Assembly (NCBI RefSeq): GCF_036417845.1
Contig: NC_090020.1
Coordinates: 40,656,425-40,720,424 of the forward strand
DNA from: Apteryx mantelli
Lineage: Eukaryota > Chordata > Aves > Apterygiformes > Apterygidae
DNA length: 64,000 bases
Direction: 5' to 3'
Numbering within the stretch: the stretch's first letter is position 1; every line of letters starts with the position of its first letter. This document shows, piece by piece, positions 13,575 through 24,394 of this stretch. The notes under the pieces were generated by a model. That model had not been told where the DNA came from and made no database searches. It worked only from the letters and a program-made list of their open reading frames with translations. A program made the translations under genes and the position numbers.

Positions 13575-14291
13575 TTAACTGGTCAAGACCCTGCTCCTTT
13601 TACTTCTTAATTTCTCCCTACATTTCCCTTTGGAGCTAGGGAGAAGTTTCCATGGCAAGTTATTTCCACCCTCTCCCCAAAAGCGCACTGTGCTTCTATA
13701 GCTAGCTAATGTTGACAGCTCTTTGCCTATTCCACTTTCCCACTGCTGCCTGGAGGTACCAAGGAGAGAAAGAAAACCACCCAGAGCAACAGGTGTTGAG
13801 GAAGCAAGCTCAACAACCAGCAAGGCGGTAACGAGCTTCCTTAAAGAAGAGGACAAGCACCCTTTCCACCTCTTTTCTTTCCAGACAGCGAGAATAAACT
13901 GCGGCAGGATGAACACGAGGGGAACTGGAGCTGCTCCCTTCAGCAGGCACCCTGTCCTCCCCGAGACAACCAGGTGTCCAGGGAAACAGGAAAGTGTGTT
14001 TCGGCAGCTGTGCGGAGCTGCTGCAGAGAGGATCTCCAGTCACTCTTCTTCCATTCTCTCATTTCATGCAGGAGATGGCCGCCACTGTTTCTAGCAAACA
14101 CACCACAAAACCCATTGCCACACTTCTCAAAACCCCTTCCTTCAACCCACTTTCTCTGTAACAACCCCTCACAGTCACAAAAGGCAAGACCAACCTTCAT
14201 GAACTCCTGGCACGTTACTGGGCTTGCATGGAACCGACACACTGGCAAACTTCTGCACAACCCAAGCACCATCATCCCTTTATACCATTAA
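13575..14291. other. Locally GC-richer, ORF-dense block in SNX24 intron 1
   Basis: Within about 700 bp there are four overlapping open frames of more than 100 codons: minus 13,575-13,916, plus 13,723-14,094, minus 13,940-14,275 and plus 13,974-14,291. None of the translations is recognisable, and they lie on both strands, so they are best explained by low local stop-codon density, not by real genes. A non-coding transcript exon or an old repeat remains possible. Confidence 0.3.
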
Positions 14292-16244
14292 TCACATCAT
14301 CTCTGATATTTCCTTGTTTCTCACTTCAAGCAAACATTTTCATTTGGAGCTTGGATATACGAAGAAGTAAGTAATCACTTGCGGGAAAGAGAATGGAAAA
14401 AGTCAAGTGTGGTAAGTTGTACTCCTATGACCATCATCGTACCTTGTTTTAAAGGTTAACACTGTACATAAGCTGCATGACATAAAATAATTGAAACAGA
14501 ATTACTTACACCGTTTCATAGAAATAACATACTTCATTGTATTACAGCACTCCAGGATTGTACCCACCCCTTAAATTCAAAGGTTACATTTCAAAGAGAT
14601 TCAACACTTCCACAGAGTCACCTTCTACTCTTACCACAACTTTTTTAATTCAGCATGTACAGGTAGCCCCACAAAAGTTAAAGGGACTAATTAATCACAA
14701 GGTCCTTTATCTTCAACACCCATAGTTTATAGTGCCATCTACTGAAACTACAGCTTCTTCTGACCATTAACTCCCACATGAAGAGGCCCAAATGAAGGAG
14801 AGCAGATATGGTCTGGACACTGAAACATTTATTCACAGAAACTCATCAAGTTAAATCATCTTTTGGCTCAATGCAAAATAATTCTTATATCAATGTTTTT
14901 CTTATGTAAGTATTTCTTCCCACACAGTATCTTCCTAGCTAGTAGAGAGCAACGGTAAGGTCTCATGAGCTGTTGTTTTGCAGAAGGGAATGCTTACAGT
15001 GCATCCATTTGCATTAGTCATGAGTTTCTATGCTTGGTACAAGATTTATGCAAATTATTTAATAATGTAGCATATTCTCACTTGCATTAGAGTATGCCTT
15101 GCTCATATATAGTCAATAAACCCTTAATAACAGGGGTTTTTTTGGTTTGGTTTTAATCAGAGGAGACTTCCATATCCTCTCCCACAAGGATACCTGACCC
15201 AGGGGAACTTTAGCTGTGACTGCTATTACAGTTTCATGCTCAGTGAAATCCTTGAACTAATGCATCTGATAGTGTAAAGCATCATGGTTTGCATGGGATG
15301 TAAAATGGAGATTCAATGCACTCATCTGACTGAAGAAGCACAGTCAGTCATCAACGCAAGAACAACTATTAATCTCTATCGAAACAGACCAAGTTCATAT
15401 GGGCAAGTTTCAGATGCACGAGAGTCACTCATCACCAGTGACCTGAGACAACCAGGGCTGTAATAAGCACCTTGTTTCACTTTCAAGATTATAATCTGTT
15501 TTCTAGAAAGATACAGTTCCAATTCTAATCTCTTTGAAGCTTCGTCAGCAGGGTCTTACACATCAGGCATCCATGTAACATTTATAAAATCTGAAACAAA
15601 TCCTTTTGACAGCAGGATTCACAGATAGAATTACTGTTAAAAATAAATAATAAATACAAATACTAAAAATAAATCCTAAAAATATATATTGCTATAAAAA
15701 TATCAATTCACTACTACTTAAATTCACCAGTTTAGTTTGCGGTTCTGACATCAACGAACAATCTAGAGGTCAGAGAGAGTGAAGCAGAACAATGTCCCCA
15801 CATTTGGCTCATTTTTGGTGACTTAACCTACAACTCCTGTGCATGCAGAGGTACCACATGAGCAAAGGCAAACTGCCCATTGCAGACTTGAAAATCTCTA
15901 TGCAGATTGGCATGGTTTTGCCAATACAGAAGAACGAACAACATACAGCACCAGCACGAGCTACATGAGCTTATCACTGGGCCAACTTTCTCCAAAAGGT
16001 GCAATGGAGAAATGCAGCTGGACTCTACGCAATTAGGCCTACAGTGACCAATCTTTTGTCTATTCTGTAATATCAGATTTGTCCTGGCATTTCTTAACAG
16101 CTCAGAAATGCTGAATACATTAAATAAAATAAGCTAGCTTTCAACAGCCACCTTTAGCCAAGTGCCTTGGGCTTTGGTTCAGTGCATCCCATACGTCCAC
16201 CAAGAAATATGTGAAAAAGCATTTCATCCCAACAGCTCTGCGGG
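14292..16244. other. Intronic DNA with no recognised gene
   Basis: AT-rich sequence without a recognisable coding exon or repeat family. It includes short AAATA-rich tracts near 15,640-15,710. Confidence 0.6.
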
Positions 16245-16560
16245 GCCGCAGGATTGCTGAGGTCGGACGGGACTCCCGGAGGCCTCTGGTTCGACCCCCA
16301 GCTCAGGCAGGGTCGGGTAGAGCCAGCTGCCCGGGACCGCGTCCAGGTGGGTTTTGAACATCTCCAAAGACAGAGACTCCACAGCCTTCCTGGGCAGCCT
16401 GCTCAGTGACCCTCACAGGATAAAAGTTTCTTCTCCTAGGTAGGTGCAATTAGCTGCACTTCGATTTGCGCCCAGCGCCTCTCACCCCGGCTCTGGGCAC
16501 CACGGGGGGCGCCTGTCCCCCCGCTCTTCGCACCCTCCATCGGGCGTTTGCACAGGCGCC
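16245..16560 (-). mobile_element. CR1 LINE 3' fragment (reverse orientation) merging into a CpG island
   Basis: The plus strand reads like the antisense of an avian CR1 3' end. It has the segment equivalent to 'gacctctggagatcatctag' near 16,275-16,295, 'gggttttgaacatctccaaagac' at about 16,350-16,373, and 'gagactccacagccttcctgggcagcctg' at about 16,373-16,402. Next comes 'cttcgatttgcgcccagcgcctctc' (16,459-16,483), and a matching stretch appears to continue to about 16,560. The copy is unusually CpG-rich compared with the usual CR1 consensus. It lies about 300 bp from SNX24 exon 1, inside intron 1, and forms the downstream shoulder of that island. The right-hand boundary is uncertain because the sequence becomes extremely GC-rich. 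Confidence 0.75.
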
Positions 16561-16864
16561 GCCGAGCTGCCCCGAGCCCGCCCTGCTTCGCGGGCCCGGC
16601 CCAGCCTCTCGCCAGCCCCGCGGCCTTCGCCGTCTCCCTCCCCTCCCGCAGGCCCGGCGCTGCGCTGGAAGCCCGGACGCAGCGCCGGGCAGGGACGGGC
16701 CGCCCCGCCGCCGCCACCGTTATGGCAGTTGTTATAACGGCCCGCGCGCGCGGCAGCGGCTGCCCGCGGCGGGGGCGACACGCAGCCCGGCCCGGCCGCT
16801 GCGGCGAGGCCCCGGCGCTGCCCCCGCCGCCAGGCGCGGGGGTCTCGCGCCCGGCAGCGCTCAC

Positions 16865-16924
16865 CGTGTAGCCCCGCTCCAGCTCGCTCTCCTCGTAGCG
16901 GAAGGACGGGATGAACACATCCAT
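16865..16924 (-). CDS. SNX24: Sorting nexin-24, coding exon 1 (gene continues off the left edge)
   Basis: SNX24 is a small PX-domain-only sorting nexin of about 170 residues that is thought to bind phosphoinositides on endosomal membranes; its cellular role is poorly defined. This exon gives the first 20 residues, MDVFIPSFRY then EESELERGYT. Human SNX24 (from memory) differs only by conservative D/E, F/Y and E/D changes. The start is supported by an optimal Kozak context, GCCGCCATGG. The exon ends after a complete ACG codon at a consensus GTGAGC donor, so the intron is phase 0. The rest of the PX domain, with the RYSEF motif and the PI-binding basic residues, is not in the window. Position and strand agree with the SNX2-then-SNX24 tandem order known in other vertebrates. 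SNX22, a paralogue, is a poorer match at this N-terminus. Confidence 0.92.
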
Positions 16925-17052
16925 GGCGGCGGCGCCGCGCCGGGAAGAGAACGGAGAGGGAGGAAGGGAGCGGGGGGCCGTACCCGCCCGCTCCCCCTAC
17001 AGCCGCCGCCGGCGCCCCGCGAGCGGCGCCGCCGCAGCCATCGGCCGGCGGG

Positions 17053-17072
17053 CACGTGACACCGCCCACGTG
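17053..17072. promoter_or_regulatory. SNX24: Paired CACGTGAC E-boxes, SNX24 promoter
   Basis: Two copies of CACGTGAC start at 17,053 and 17,067, 14 bp apart, about 129-151 bp upstream of the SNX24 ATG. CACGTG is the core E-box for USF, MYC and MITF/TFE factors. The flanking GAC matches one half of the CLEAR consensus GTCACGTGAC. Actual occupancy is inference. Confidence 0.6.
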
Positions 17073-17211
17073 ACGCCAAGCGGGGGCGGGGCCTCAGCGC
17101 GGGCGTAGGCTGCGTCACAGGGCTCCCAAAGGCGCCGCGGCGGCTTAACCGTGAGATGATGGGTCCCCTCCGAGGACATCGCGGCCGTTGAAACGACGTC
17201 CGAGCGCACCT

Positions 17212-17235
17212 GCTTTAACCCGCCGCGGTTAAAGC
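17212..17235. repeat. Perfect 9-bp palindrome in the SNX24 CpG island
   Basis: GCTTTAACC (17,212-17,220) and GGTTAAAGC (17,227-17,235) are exact reverse complements around CGCCGC. It lies about 290 bp upstream of the SNX24 ATG, at the edge of the island. It could be a dimeric factor site or chance. Confidence 0.7.
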
Positions 17236-17275
17236 GCCAACTGTCGCCTCGGAGCGCAGAGGAAAACAAGGGGAT

Positions 17276-17302
17276 TAATAAATAAATAAATAAATAAATA
17301 AA
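17276..17302 (+). repeat. (AATA)n microsatellite
   Basis: About six to seven tandem AATA units are visible directly at the upstream edge of the SNX24 CpG island. Confidence 0.9.
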
Positions 17303-17732
17303 TCCAGAACAGCTTTATCATTTAACTTCAAAAAGAGATGAATTGATAGTCTTCAAACCACAGCTCAAACCACTTGGTGAACCAATTCCTGATAACAGTA
17401 CAAATCTCGTATCCATGATCATCCCCCTCGGGAAACCCATGACACTCGCGTTTTGTCCAGAGCAGAGGAAAACTGGCTGCACTGTGAGGATTCCTGAGAA
17501 AACATCTCTTAATTATTTAGCAGAGCAAACCAAACCATTTCAGAGATCACAGAGATGATGCATTTGGGAGGTTAAATAAAAGTTCTTACTCGCCCAAAGA
17601 AGCGGCTAGATTGACCACCTGAAAGTACTGAAAGCCAAAACAAAAGCATAATACTCGATGCATGTAGCAGGCAATGCTGTTGCACAAGGTGACACCTCCA
17701 CCCCACACAAATTTGCAACCCCCAAGTTTCAA

Positions 17733-17762
17733 ACCACAAGATGACACACCACAAGATGACAA
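17733..17762 (+). repeat. 15-bp tandem duplication
   Basis: The unit ACCACAAGATGACAC is followed immediately by a second copy that differs only at its last base or two. Confidence 0.8.
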
Positions 17763-19490
17763 CAAACCACAGCTGTATTAGCTAGATGACAATACTTTAA
17801 AACTGCACCTTAAAAGGTTTTATAAATGCTGGACAGTTTCAGTGGTCAGATGGGTAACTTCGCTGTCTCTCACTGATCTTTTAAAAAAGTAGCTACCACT
17901 ATAAATTCATGCTCATAAAGGGTTTGATTTTGTATAAGCAGATTCAAATATAACAGCATAGCTTAAAAACAGACACAATTCAAAATAAATGATTTCAGGA
18001 TTACGCTATCTGTGTCTCAAAGAGCATCTTTTTGGAGAGCCTTCTGAAAACTAATCTGCTTCCTTCTTAGCCTAGAAGCATCAAGGGGAAAAAAGTCTTA
18101 CAAGCCCTCTTTCTTCCTCCCCCTTCCCCCCACCTTTTTTTTGTTTTACTGCCAGCTAAATTTAGTTATATTTTGCTCTAGGCAAAGACCTGGAGAATTC
18201 AATACAAAATAGAATACTTCTGACTAAAAAAAATAGAGAAAAAAGCCAAACTAAAATAATTTAACAGCTATACATAATAAAAACCGACCTGAAATCAAAG
18301 CTAGCCAGTCTGGGAGCTCACGTGCCTGCCCTGCGCTGCTCCTGACCACCAGCAGCTCCAGGTCAACTCCAGTGCTGCCTGAGGGCAGGGGTGACGAGAG
18401 CAAACGGGTTTTGGTGCCCAGGCCCAGGGTGCTGTTTGATAGTGCTTTACCTGTAGGGATCAAATCTTTAAAATGCAGTGAAAACTAAAAGGCTTGAATA
18501 TGCAATCCCATTTTTCCCCAAAGCATGTACTGCTAGACATATAGTCATCTCATGGAAAGACAGCCCATATAATAACAGAAAGTTTCTAGTTAGTGTGTTA
18601 ACTGTAGGCACACTAAAGGACTATTTTCATGCTATCATAAATGTTGGTTTCTGGCAAAGACACCAATCTTTAAGCTTAATTTCTGTTCTTCACCTAATAT
18701 AAAAAGGATGGACAATAGAAATGACACTATTTACACCATAATACATTTATGCTGATGAGAAGCCAGTGGAAAAAATTCACACTATTTGTGGTTGTCAGTA
18801 ATCTATCAAACAAAAATTTCCAAAAGTTACTTTTCCTCCTAACGTAGCATAACTTATTAACAAAGAAAAGTTTGAGACATTAATCTGGTTTCAAATTCAA
18901 TAGTACATAATGGAACTTTTGACTGTGTATCAGCCAAGAGGAACAAGGAAGATTACATGGTGATCTGAATTCAAATACATCAACATGTTTTGGAATGTTA
19001 AATACTTAATTTGCACAATGTATCATCATTAGCTGTAACTTTCAAGATTAGCTAACTAAAGAAAAATTAGGATTTCTCCACACGGCTGACAGACCAAGGA
19101 TCATCTTTTCTGTCTCATACATTTAGGGACAAAAACAAACAAACAAACACACACTTAAGAACATTAATTCCTAAAACACAAATCAACATCTGTGCAGATC
19201 ACAGATAGCCTGCAGTAAACAGGAGTACTATCCAGGATTCTTGTTTTTCAAAGCTAACTGCACAAATGACAATGATTCCCACAAACAAAAGAAGCAAAGA
19301 GAATGGAATATAATTTCAGTGTGGCTTGATTTCAGCTGGGGTAGACTTCCATTAAAATCACAGTAGTAATCTTAACAGCAAAACCATGAAAGGGTTGAGC
19401 TATACTGGTAACAGTTACATAGGTCGCCTTCCGATTCATCTGTTAAGCAGACCCAGAAAGGTCCTCTAGAAACTGTAGGTTTTAGTTTAG

Positions 19491-19520
19491 TTTTTTTTTT
19501 TTTTTCTGGGGGGGGGGGGG
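19491..19520 (+). repeat. Adjacent poly-T and poly-G runs
   Basis: Fifteen T residues (19,491-19,505) are followed after two bases by thirteen G residues (19,508-19,520). The exact lengths may be unreliable because of slippage. Confidence 0.9.
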
Positions 19521-22500
19521 AGGAGCGGGATTAATTACAGGTATCAGTGTCTTGGGTTGTATTCTTAAATTAATTTGATCCAGAAGCTAAAATAAGTTAA
19601 TAAATAAATATACCCCTACTTTGACTGGTAGTTGCCGTCAGACTCCATCTTAGCCTTCCACTATCACAGAGACCATACCAACGAGAATGATCACTGCTTA
19701 TAAAAAGGTCTAATCAGGAAAGCGGGCCACACTTTGAATAAATGATTGAACGAGAATGTCATTTTCACAATCAGATTTCAGTTCTATCTAAAAACTAAAT
19801 GTCTTTGAGGAAGAAGGAAAAAAAAAGAAAAACGAAGAGCTTTGTGGGCCACTTCTGTTCTCTCCCTGCCCCCCACCCCAGCTTTTTCTTTTCCTCTATC
19901 CTCCTGTTGTCTCTGTGCAATTCCTCCTATGGGAATTTGGCATCTTCATGCTAGGATGAAGAGATTATAGATGACAACTATCCTAATAGTAACTCTTCTC
20001 CCTGTCCCCTCCTCACAAATATCCTTCTCTCCTCAAGTGTTCCATCTTATTTCCTTTGCCTAAGACTGTGGAGTCCTGAAATTAAAGAAGAGAATCACAG
20101 AAGAGGAAGGGAGGAACAGACATTGGCAGCTCTCAAATAACACTTCCCAGTAAGTAATCCTCACTACTCAAGGACTCTCCAAACAGCTAGTTTCCTGAGA
20201 TTAAAAGTACACAAAGGAAATGCATATAAAAATTCTAATCAAAGTGATAAGTAAAGCACACAAAACATGAGTCCAGATTAAAAAAAAAAAAGTCTTTAAT
20301 AAGAACACAGTCAACCTCAGTTTGCTAACTTTCCAACTGCTAACAGAAAGATTGGTTTTAAATAAACCAGTCCTTGCGACCTTGGTGCACTTCATTGTAA
20401 TCCTACAGATACTGATTTCCTAAGTAAATAGTACCAAAAGCAAAGTTCAACACACGTCATAATCTCATAAGTAAAACAACATTTGCTTATTAAGGCGTTC
20501 ACCTCTTCCTCCCTCCTCTGTGAAGATTTAGCTTTAATTTTTTAAGCGATGTAGTTGTTTCTAAAGCAGCACAAAGCACTTTGAGCATACAACCATTAGT
20601 ACAACCAAGACCATCTTGTATAAGCATGTGATTTCAGAAAGAAGATGGGAGAAAGATAATTCTGGAAAAATCAGTTTTCTACATACAAGTTTTTCATGCC
20701 GCGGGCATCATAGACTCAAACATGAAGTTATTTACCTCTCTTAACAGCCATGATGTTGGGAGCTGCTAAGGAAGTCGCTCTAAGAAAGCAGGGGTGGGCA
20801 GATGTACCTGGAGGTTCCACATGGGATGTGAGGCTAAGGTACAAGTATTTCCTTTCTCATGATTTGTGCATCTCTTCCTATTCTGATTCTCTCTTAAACC
20901 ATAGATATGGTTTCTCTTGAGTCTTTTCTCCCCCTTCCATTTTCACTGTGCATTTTTTTTACTCTAGTTTTCATATAAGTATGCTGTTAAAAGAACAGCT
21001 CCAAATTCTGTCCAAGCTGCCTCCCACATTCTTCTGAGACCCCTTTTCTTAATGATGTTACCACAGAAGACAGAGTTAGATTATTTCGTCTCCCCTTCAT
21101 ATAATAGCTGTTTCCTCACAGATTTGGGAGGAGAAAAAGAAAAACAAGTACTCCTAGTAGTGCAGTCAAAAGTTATTTTGCTGATTAGCAAGTTGACCTC
21201 TCATTCAACTATGGAAGGCAAAAGAAGAAAGAAACTGGAAGAACCCCTTAGTAGATAACAAGTATGATCTTGAACAGCCCTGAAACCTCAGCTCCTTACA
21301 TGTTTAATATTAAATTTGTTTTCTTTGTACAGTTGTAACAGATTCATATTTTGCCAGGGATACAAGTCATTACACAGCCTCTTCTACCTTGCAAATGAAA
21401 GACCAGACAGAATAATGCCGATTTAAAGATAATCATTTCACCATACCCATAATTATACTGCATGTTTGCTGTTCACTTAAATGCACAGGATATGCTAATC
21501 AAGGAATGAAATGATGACTAAGATTGGCAAGGCACACACATCATTTGCTGTACCAAAAAAAAGGAATGTAAATAAAGCATTCATCCCAGTTTTGACCAAG
21601 ATAAATACCCTTGCTTAGAAATAGCTGTGAAAACTGGAAACTTAGGAAGAAGGCATTTGAAAGCAAGAACAGTGGAAGACTGCAGGTGAATGGAGAACTT
21701 CCCATTAGTGGCCAGCAGGTCATTGCCACCAGAATCTGAAAGAAACTGACACATTTGCGGCATGAACTCCAGGTACGTCAAAACACAAACTCCCACCTGA
21801 GGTCTTCAGAAGGAAATAATTTGGGAGAGGTACAAGAAAGAATAATTGACAGGGAAAGCAGAATAGTCTCTCTTAAAAGGACAGTGACTAAAGAATAGAT
21901 GAGAACACTGAATGCCAGTACAAGAAAGAGGTAACAATATCTTCAAGGATATGTTAGTCTTCAATTTGAAATACATCACCTTATCATTCAGTGGCTATAC
22001 ATTTTCAATTCAAAAAACACAATGGATGTGATGGATACAAGAACAGAGATAATGTAAAATTAATGGCTGTAAATGTCTCAGTTTGTTTTAACCTGACAAG
22101 TAAACTAGACTTCAATAGCACCACAACTTACCTTTTATACAGCACTACAAATGTATTGCATTCCTGACCTGAACAGTAGCTTTTCACTATTTTCCCAACA
22201 TTCATTTTGTTCATTCTAAGGATTCTTCAGCATTAGTAACTTGGAGTTTCAGGAAAATGACACTTACACAAGTATAATATCCTGCAGTGACCTCCACAGT
22301 GAAAACAGTTCAGCAACACCTCCGTATACTTGGTTTGAGTAGTATCTGCTAGTACAGACATTACTCATTCTTGTACTAGGAAAGACAGTTAGCAACCCCT
22401 CAGTCTTTACGGTGCAAGGGAACAGTTTGCCAGAAGCAAAACAATCAAACAAGTCCTGGAAACACTCCTGTTCTACGCAAGCCAAAAGTGACAGTTCATC

Positions 22501-23930
22501 AGGTCTGGTGTTCAAATTAATCTTGTGATGCTAATGACTATGAAATGTTTGTATTAGTAACTCCCTGCCATTTAATTCCAGAAATGTTATTATCCTTTTG
22601 TTCTCCCACAGGTTTTGCTTTTTAAGAAAAAAACAACAACAAAACACACTCTACACAACACATTCTTGTTTTTAGCTGTCTAGCATAATCAGACAAAAAG
22701 ACAGTCACACTATCCCTGCCAGAAGACTAAGCAGCTTCACACCTACATGAAAGGTGCTGCTCATTCTCATTTTGTTCACTCATTACAGAGAAAAAATTGG
22801 ATCTGGAATTCATCTCGGTTCAGATCGTGATGCAAGCAAAAAGGATCAAGAGCAAAGAAAGCTGGAGAATATGCTTAAAGAAAAGAGATCATAAAAGCAC
22901 ATGTTTACCCATTTTGAAACTAAGTCTTTAATTCTGAAAGTACCCACTCTCAATCTCATTGTAACTAATTTCAGGTTTAATGTTGAGCTGCCTATCAATT
23001 TTCATTAGCACTGAGCAAGTCAAAGTCAAGCATATTATAACACCCAGGGTGTTAGGCCTAGTTCAAATTCTTCACAACAAACCTGTTACACACTTGAGCT
23101 GAACAAGATCAGTTATAGGCTAAATGACTAAGGCTGACGCACAAGTTGCTAAAACCTTAAGCTTGTAGTATTTCAGCTTTTTTAAAAAAATGCTTGATAA
23201 AGACTTGATAAAGGCTTTTTCAAATTGTTTAGCTTCTGTACTAGTTTCCTTGAAAATTCCTAGAAATACTGAGTCAACAAAACTCTGTGCAGAAGTAAGG
23301 GAAGGCACTAATCTTGAAAGTTTAAACTAGTTTCCTCGTGTAAATCAGAGTGCATGATTTTTCAGCTGAATCTAAGTTTCCATTTTGTTCAGAAATGGTA
23401 TTGAGTGTTTCTTTATTTTTGACCATAAGCCATACAAATTCTTTTCCTCCCCCTGATTACCAGAATTAATGAAAGATTTTTTTCCTTTTTGTATCCTGAA
23501 ATCATTCAAAACAAGATTAAAACTGATTAAATTTATCAGTCCAACATGACATCTATATTTGACCAGCAGGTGAACTTAGCCCTTCAGCAGCTTTGTAAGA
23601 TATTCAGAAAAGATTTCAGTTCATGCATGTCCGTTAGCCAAGCTTCAGTCTTTTGATCTTAACAGTATTAAGGTATTAAAGTTTACCAAGGCAGTGATAA
23701 CTTCAGGTGAAAAGAATACCTGTAGCAAAGAGAATCAAATTTAAGAAACAAAATAGTTTACCACAAATACTTGTTTATGAATCTTTAGCACTGTCTTTGG
23801 CATTCTTTACTAGATGGCGTGTTTCTGCCTTGGTTATAATCTCAATTTGTTATAAATGCTACTTCTAAGAATACAGTAAACATCTACAGAAAACAAACCA
23901 GAGAGTTCAATGTTTCACAAGGTACATCCC

Positions 23931-23936
23931 TTTATT
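23931..23936 (-). terminator. SNX2: SNX2 distal poly(A) signal
   Basis: AATAAA on the minus strand, about 408 nt after the stop codon. A GU/U-rich stretch (TGGTTTGTTTTCTGT) follows on the minus strand at about 23,885-23,900, as expected of a downstream cleavage element. Cleavage is expected at roughly 23,905-23,920. Confidence 0.75.
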
Positions 23937-24247
23937 ATTGTAATCACAAAAACATGATTTTGTACAGGAATGTGTAAGTCAACATTAATCAATGCAACTA
24001 AATGTTTCATAAAGATCAGGTAAACATACTACAGAACATTGTATTGAAAAGAACAAAAATATCTGCTTTCTGGCCTTGCAGTGCACATTTTAGTGCAAGT
24101 ATTAAGACACAATAGTGTTCAATTCAGCAATGTATTGCAGAACATCATGCCACAGTCCACTTTAAAGAGGGTCAGGACATGCAGCTTGTTAATAAAATGC
24201 TGTAGTATATAAAAGAGCCACATGTTAATTCATAAAATATATAGTAG

Positions 24248-24253
24248 TTTATT
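24248..24253 (-). terminator. SNX2: SNX2 possible proximal poly(A) signal
   Basis: AATAAA on the minus strand about 90 nt after the stop codon. No strong GU-rich downstream element is obvious, so it is a weaker candidate than the distal signal. Confidence 0.35.
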
Positions 24254-24343
24254 TGGATGATTTTAAAGTGATTTCACTGTGGAATTTAGTTTTTTATCCA
24301 GGACAAACATCCAGAGTGTCTTGTTATTTGGAATATTCTTCTT

Positions 24344-24394
24344 TTAGGCGATGGCTTTGGCTTCAGGTAGGAATGCCTCCCAATATTTTATTAG
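24344..24394 (-). CDS. SNX2: SNX2 exon 15 (residues 504-519 and stop)
   Basis: Encodes [16 protein letters not shown] and a TAA stop. This is the highly conserved C-terminus of the BAR domain in SNX1/SNX2. The acceptor AG is at 24,395-24,396 and the phase is 0. Confidence 0.97.
   Translation of the reverse strand, partial: LIKYWEAFLPEAKAIA

Larger units (their letters stand above)
1..16864 (-). other. SNX24: SNX24 intron 1 (partial, open at left edge)
   Basis: This whole stretch lies downstream of SNX24 exon 1 on the minus strand and before any later SNX24 exon, so it is read as intron 1. I looked for the next PX-domain exon, which in the human protein begins with VFKIEVLMNG and contains a KRYSEFHALHKK motif, and did not find it on the minus strand. 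Exon 2 therefore probably lies beyond the left edge. The interior is AT-rich DNA with an old CR1 remnant near 4.1-4.8 kb, a younger CR1 piece near 16.2-16.6 kb, homopolymer runs, and exon-like or palindromic patches listed separately. The only open frames are short and unrecognised. Confidence 0.75.
16561..17270 (-). promoter_or_regulatory. SNX24: CpG island promoter of SNX24
   Basis: This block is dense in CpG and GC, in sharp contrast to the AT-rich flanks. It contains the SNX24 start codon and exon 1 donor. Upstream of the ATG are two CACGTG E-boxes (17,053-17,058 and 17,067-17,072), a GC box GGGGGCGGGG (17,082-17,091) and a TGCGTCAC CRE/ATF-like element near 17,110. No TATA box is visible, which is typical of a dispersed CpG-island promoter. 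The transcription start cannot be placed exactly from sequence. Divergent transcription to the right is possible but unproven. Confidence 0.8.
17271..23904. other. Intergenic region between SNX2 3' end and SNX24 promoter
   Basis: About 6.6 kb of AT-rich DNA separates the two genes. I see no coding exon, tRNA or recognisable LINE in it. Visible items are an AATA microsatellite at its left edge, a 15-bp tandem duplication near 17.75 kb, a T-run/G-run pair near 19.5 kb, and a poly-A run near 20.28 kb. Confidence 0.65.
23905..24343 (-). other. SNX2: SNX2 3' untranslated region
   Basis: This is the region between the SNX2 stop codon and the inferred distal cleavage site, about 430 nt. It is AT-rich with no further open frame. 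The distal limit rests on the AATAAA signal at 23,931-23,936 and the GU-rich element after it. An earlier AATAAA at 24,248-24,253 could give a much shorter UTR of roughly 110 nt. Confidence 0.7.

Noticed and set aside
1-16240. A second SNX24 exon
   Set aside because: No minus-strand sequence matching the expected PX-domain continuation (FKIEV, KRYSEF, NWVPKV) was found by eye; a short diverged exon could still be missed.
16285-16300. A GGTTCGACCCC sequence resembling a tRNA B box
   Set aside because: It falls in the CR1 segment normally read as 'gtccaacccc', and no A box, cloverleaf or anticodon stem surrounds it.
16466-17069. Several 100-197 codon frames on both strands in the SNX24 CpG island
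   Set aside because: Low-complexity Ala/Arg/Pro/Gly translations caused by GC-rich composition, with mutually overlapping frames and no homology.
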